In this document: piece after piece, positions 63,122 to 64,000 of the stretch | Numbering within the stretch: the stretch's first letter is position 1 | How the letters are laid out: each line of letters opens with the position of its first letter | Source of the DNA: Burkholderia cepacia | GTDB taxonomy: Bacteria; Pseudomonadota; Gammaproteobacteria; Burkholderiales; Burkholderiaceae | Direction of reading: 5' to 3' | DNA: 64,000 nucleotides | Assembly: GCF_001718835.1 (NCBI RefSeq) | Contig: NZ_CP013442.1 | Location: 682,001 to 746,000 of the forward strand | Notes under the pieces: generated by a model | What the model saw: only the letters and a program-made list of their open reading frames with translations | Told to the model about the DNA's origin: nothing | Database searches by the model: none | Made by a program: the position numbers and the translations under genes

Positions 63122-63892
63122 ATGAGTCAGGTAGTCGTAGTCAGCGGCGGCGGTACCGGCATCGGTTTCGCGACCGCACGCCATTTCGCGCAACGCGGCG
63201 CGCAGGTGGCGATCGTCGGGCGTCGCGCCGACGTGCTCGCGCACGCAGCCGAACAGATCGACAATGCATTTCCGGATGCGCCGGGCGTGGCGCCGCTGGT
63301 CGCGGATCTGGCGGTGCCGGAGCAGGTGGAAGCGATCGTGCGCACGCTGACCGCGCGATTCCCGACTGTCGACGCGATCGTCAACGCGGCAGGCGGGCAC
63401 GTGCTGCGGCAATCTCCGCCCGACGCCTATGCGGACGGCCTCGCGGGCGTCGCGCGCCGCTGGACCGACAACTTCCGCAAGAACACGTTGTCGGCGGTGC
63501 TGCTGACGGAAGCGTTGCTGCCGCATCTGCGCCAACCGGGTGGGCGCATCGTGTTCCTGAGTTCGATCGCCGCGTTTCGCGGCTCGGGCGTCGGCTGCTA
63601 CGGCGCATCGAAGGCCGCGCTGCATCCGTATACCGCCGATCTCGCGAAGGCGCTGGGGCCCAAAGGCGTGACCGTGAACACGGTGGCGCCCGGCTTCGTC
63701 GCGGACACGGAGTTCTTCGGCGCGGCGCTGTCCGATGCGCAGCGCAAGGACAAGGCGGCGGAATCGCTGAACGGCCGCGCGGGCACGCCGGACGATATCG
63801 CGAACACGATCGGCTGGCTTGCGTCGCCCGACGCGCTGCACGTCACGGGTCAGGTGATCCAGGTTAACGGCGGCGCGGAACGCAGCCGCTGA
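63122..63892 (+). CDS. Short-chain dehydrogenase/reductase
   Basis: A 256-residue SDR; ATG 63122 is preferred because GGAG lies 7 nt upstream (ATG 63116 is an alternative). It has the NAD(P) motif VSGGGTGIGFATARHF, the NAAGG signature, the catalytic Ser in VFLSSIAAF with Tyr-x-x-x-Lys in YGASKAAL, and a late VNGG. It oxidises or reduces a hydroxy/keto group, probably on the acyl-CoA substrate of the operon. Confidence 0.92.
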   Translation: MSQVVVVSGGGTGIGFATARHFAQRGAQVAIVGRRADVLAHAAEQIDNAFPDAPGVAPLVADLAVPEQVEAIVRTLTARFPTVDAIVNAAGGHVLRQSPPDAYADGLAGVARRWTDNFRKNTLSAVLLTEALLPHLRQPGGRIVFLSSIAAFRGSGVGCYGASKAALHPYTADLAKALGPKGVTVNTVAPGFVADTEFFGAALSDAQRKDKAAESLNGRAGTPDDIANTIGWLASPDALHVTGQVIQVNGGAERSR

Positions 63893-63944
63893 TCGGTAAT
63901 CGAGCGCGCTTTCTCGAGCGACATCCCTTTCCCGCAGACTGCAC

Positions 63945-64000
63945 ATGGACCGCACCAATGGCGCGAACGCCGCGGAGCCGGCCATTGCGCCGGGGCGCCG
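63945..64000 (+). CDS. Start of a further gene in the CoA-transferase/SDR operon (partial)
   Basis: ATG 63945 opens MDRTNGANAAEPAIAPGR and runs off the window. The short polar start would suit an MFS-type transporter, common in such catabolic operons, but 18 residues are too few to assign. Confidence 0.35.
   Translation, partial: MDRTNGANAAEPAIAPGR

Overview
The window is about 64 kb of high-GC DNA that reads as a Burkholderia replicon, most probably from the Burkholderia cepacia complex. The evidence is the GC-biased codon use, the Burkholderia-type porin, the FUSC/DUF1656/HlyD/NodT-type efflux set, a ProQ-like protein, DUF4148-like secreted proteins and many LysR, TetR and AraC regulators. 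It contains the replication and partition core of a secondary replicon: a Rep_3-type initiator gene (20272-21588), an upstream array of 19-bp iterons with an AT-rich stretch and a DnaA box (18.6-20.1 kb), parA/parB (21636-23349), and five copies of the 16-bp palindrome GTTGTCACGTGACAAC between 23444 and 24749. From memory, that palindrome is the centromere type of the third replicon (chromosome 3 / pC3) in this group, so pC3 is the best guess. No rRNA, tRNA, CRISPR or intact insertion sequence was seen.

Layout. 1-4.5 kb: a YhaN/YhaO-like SMC-type ATPase and nuclease pair (minus), then a lipoprotein. 4.7-11.4 kb: a TPR-GSCFA protein, an HD-type phosphohydrolase, a patatin-like lipase and a 1146-aa zinc-ribbon/cyclase/ATPase/TPR protein. 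11.6-12.6 kb: a RES-Xre toxin-antitoxin pair. 12.9-18.4 kb: a small secreted protein, a dienelactone hydrolase, a LysR regulator, a probable second copy of purA with a divergent LysR gene, and a DUF4148-like protein. 18.4-25.5 kb: the origin and partition region. 25.5-29.1 kb: a metallo-beta-lactamase-fold hydrolase and TetR pair, a frameshifted flavodoxin-like gene and a ProQ protein.

29.6-35.8 kb is a metal-handling block: an RcnR/DmeR sensor, a DmeF-like Co/Ni exporter, DUF1289, a TonB siderophore receptor with a Fur-like box, bacterioferritin, a DMT transporter with a His-rich tail, and a cupredoxin. 36-39.5 kb is a molybdenum block: a ModE-type operator before a DUF2325 operon, converging on mop-nifQ-modE-like genes, with no nitrogenase genes in sight. 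39.6-44.7 kb is an Aae-like efflux operon headed by what looks like a truncated MarR gene. 44.8-50 kb holds a TPR protein and lipoprotein, GNAT, cupin, AraC and LysR genes. 50-56.8 kb holds maeB, a porin, an ABC exporter and a hydrolase. 56.9-60.7 kb holds two TetR genes, a HAD phosphatase, a second DUF4148-like protein and an orphan heme-oxygenase-like diiron enzyme. 61.6 kb to the end is a CoA-transferase/SDR operon running off the edge.

Several blocks look like self-contained regulatory circuits with visible operators: TetR/MBL, TetR/hydrolase, ModE/DUF2325, RcnR/DmeF and Fur/TonB. The least ordinary structures are the phased iteron architecture, an outlying iteron 8 kb away, and the molybdenum block without nitrogenase.
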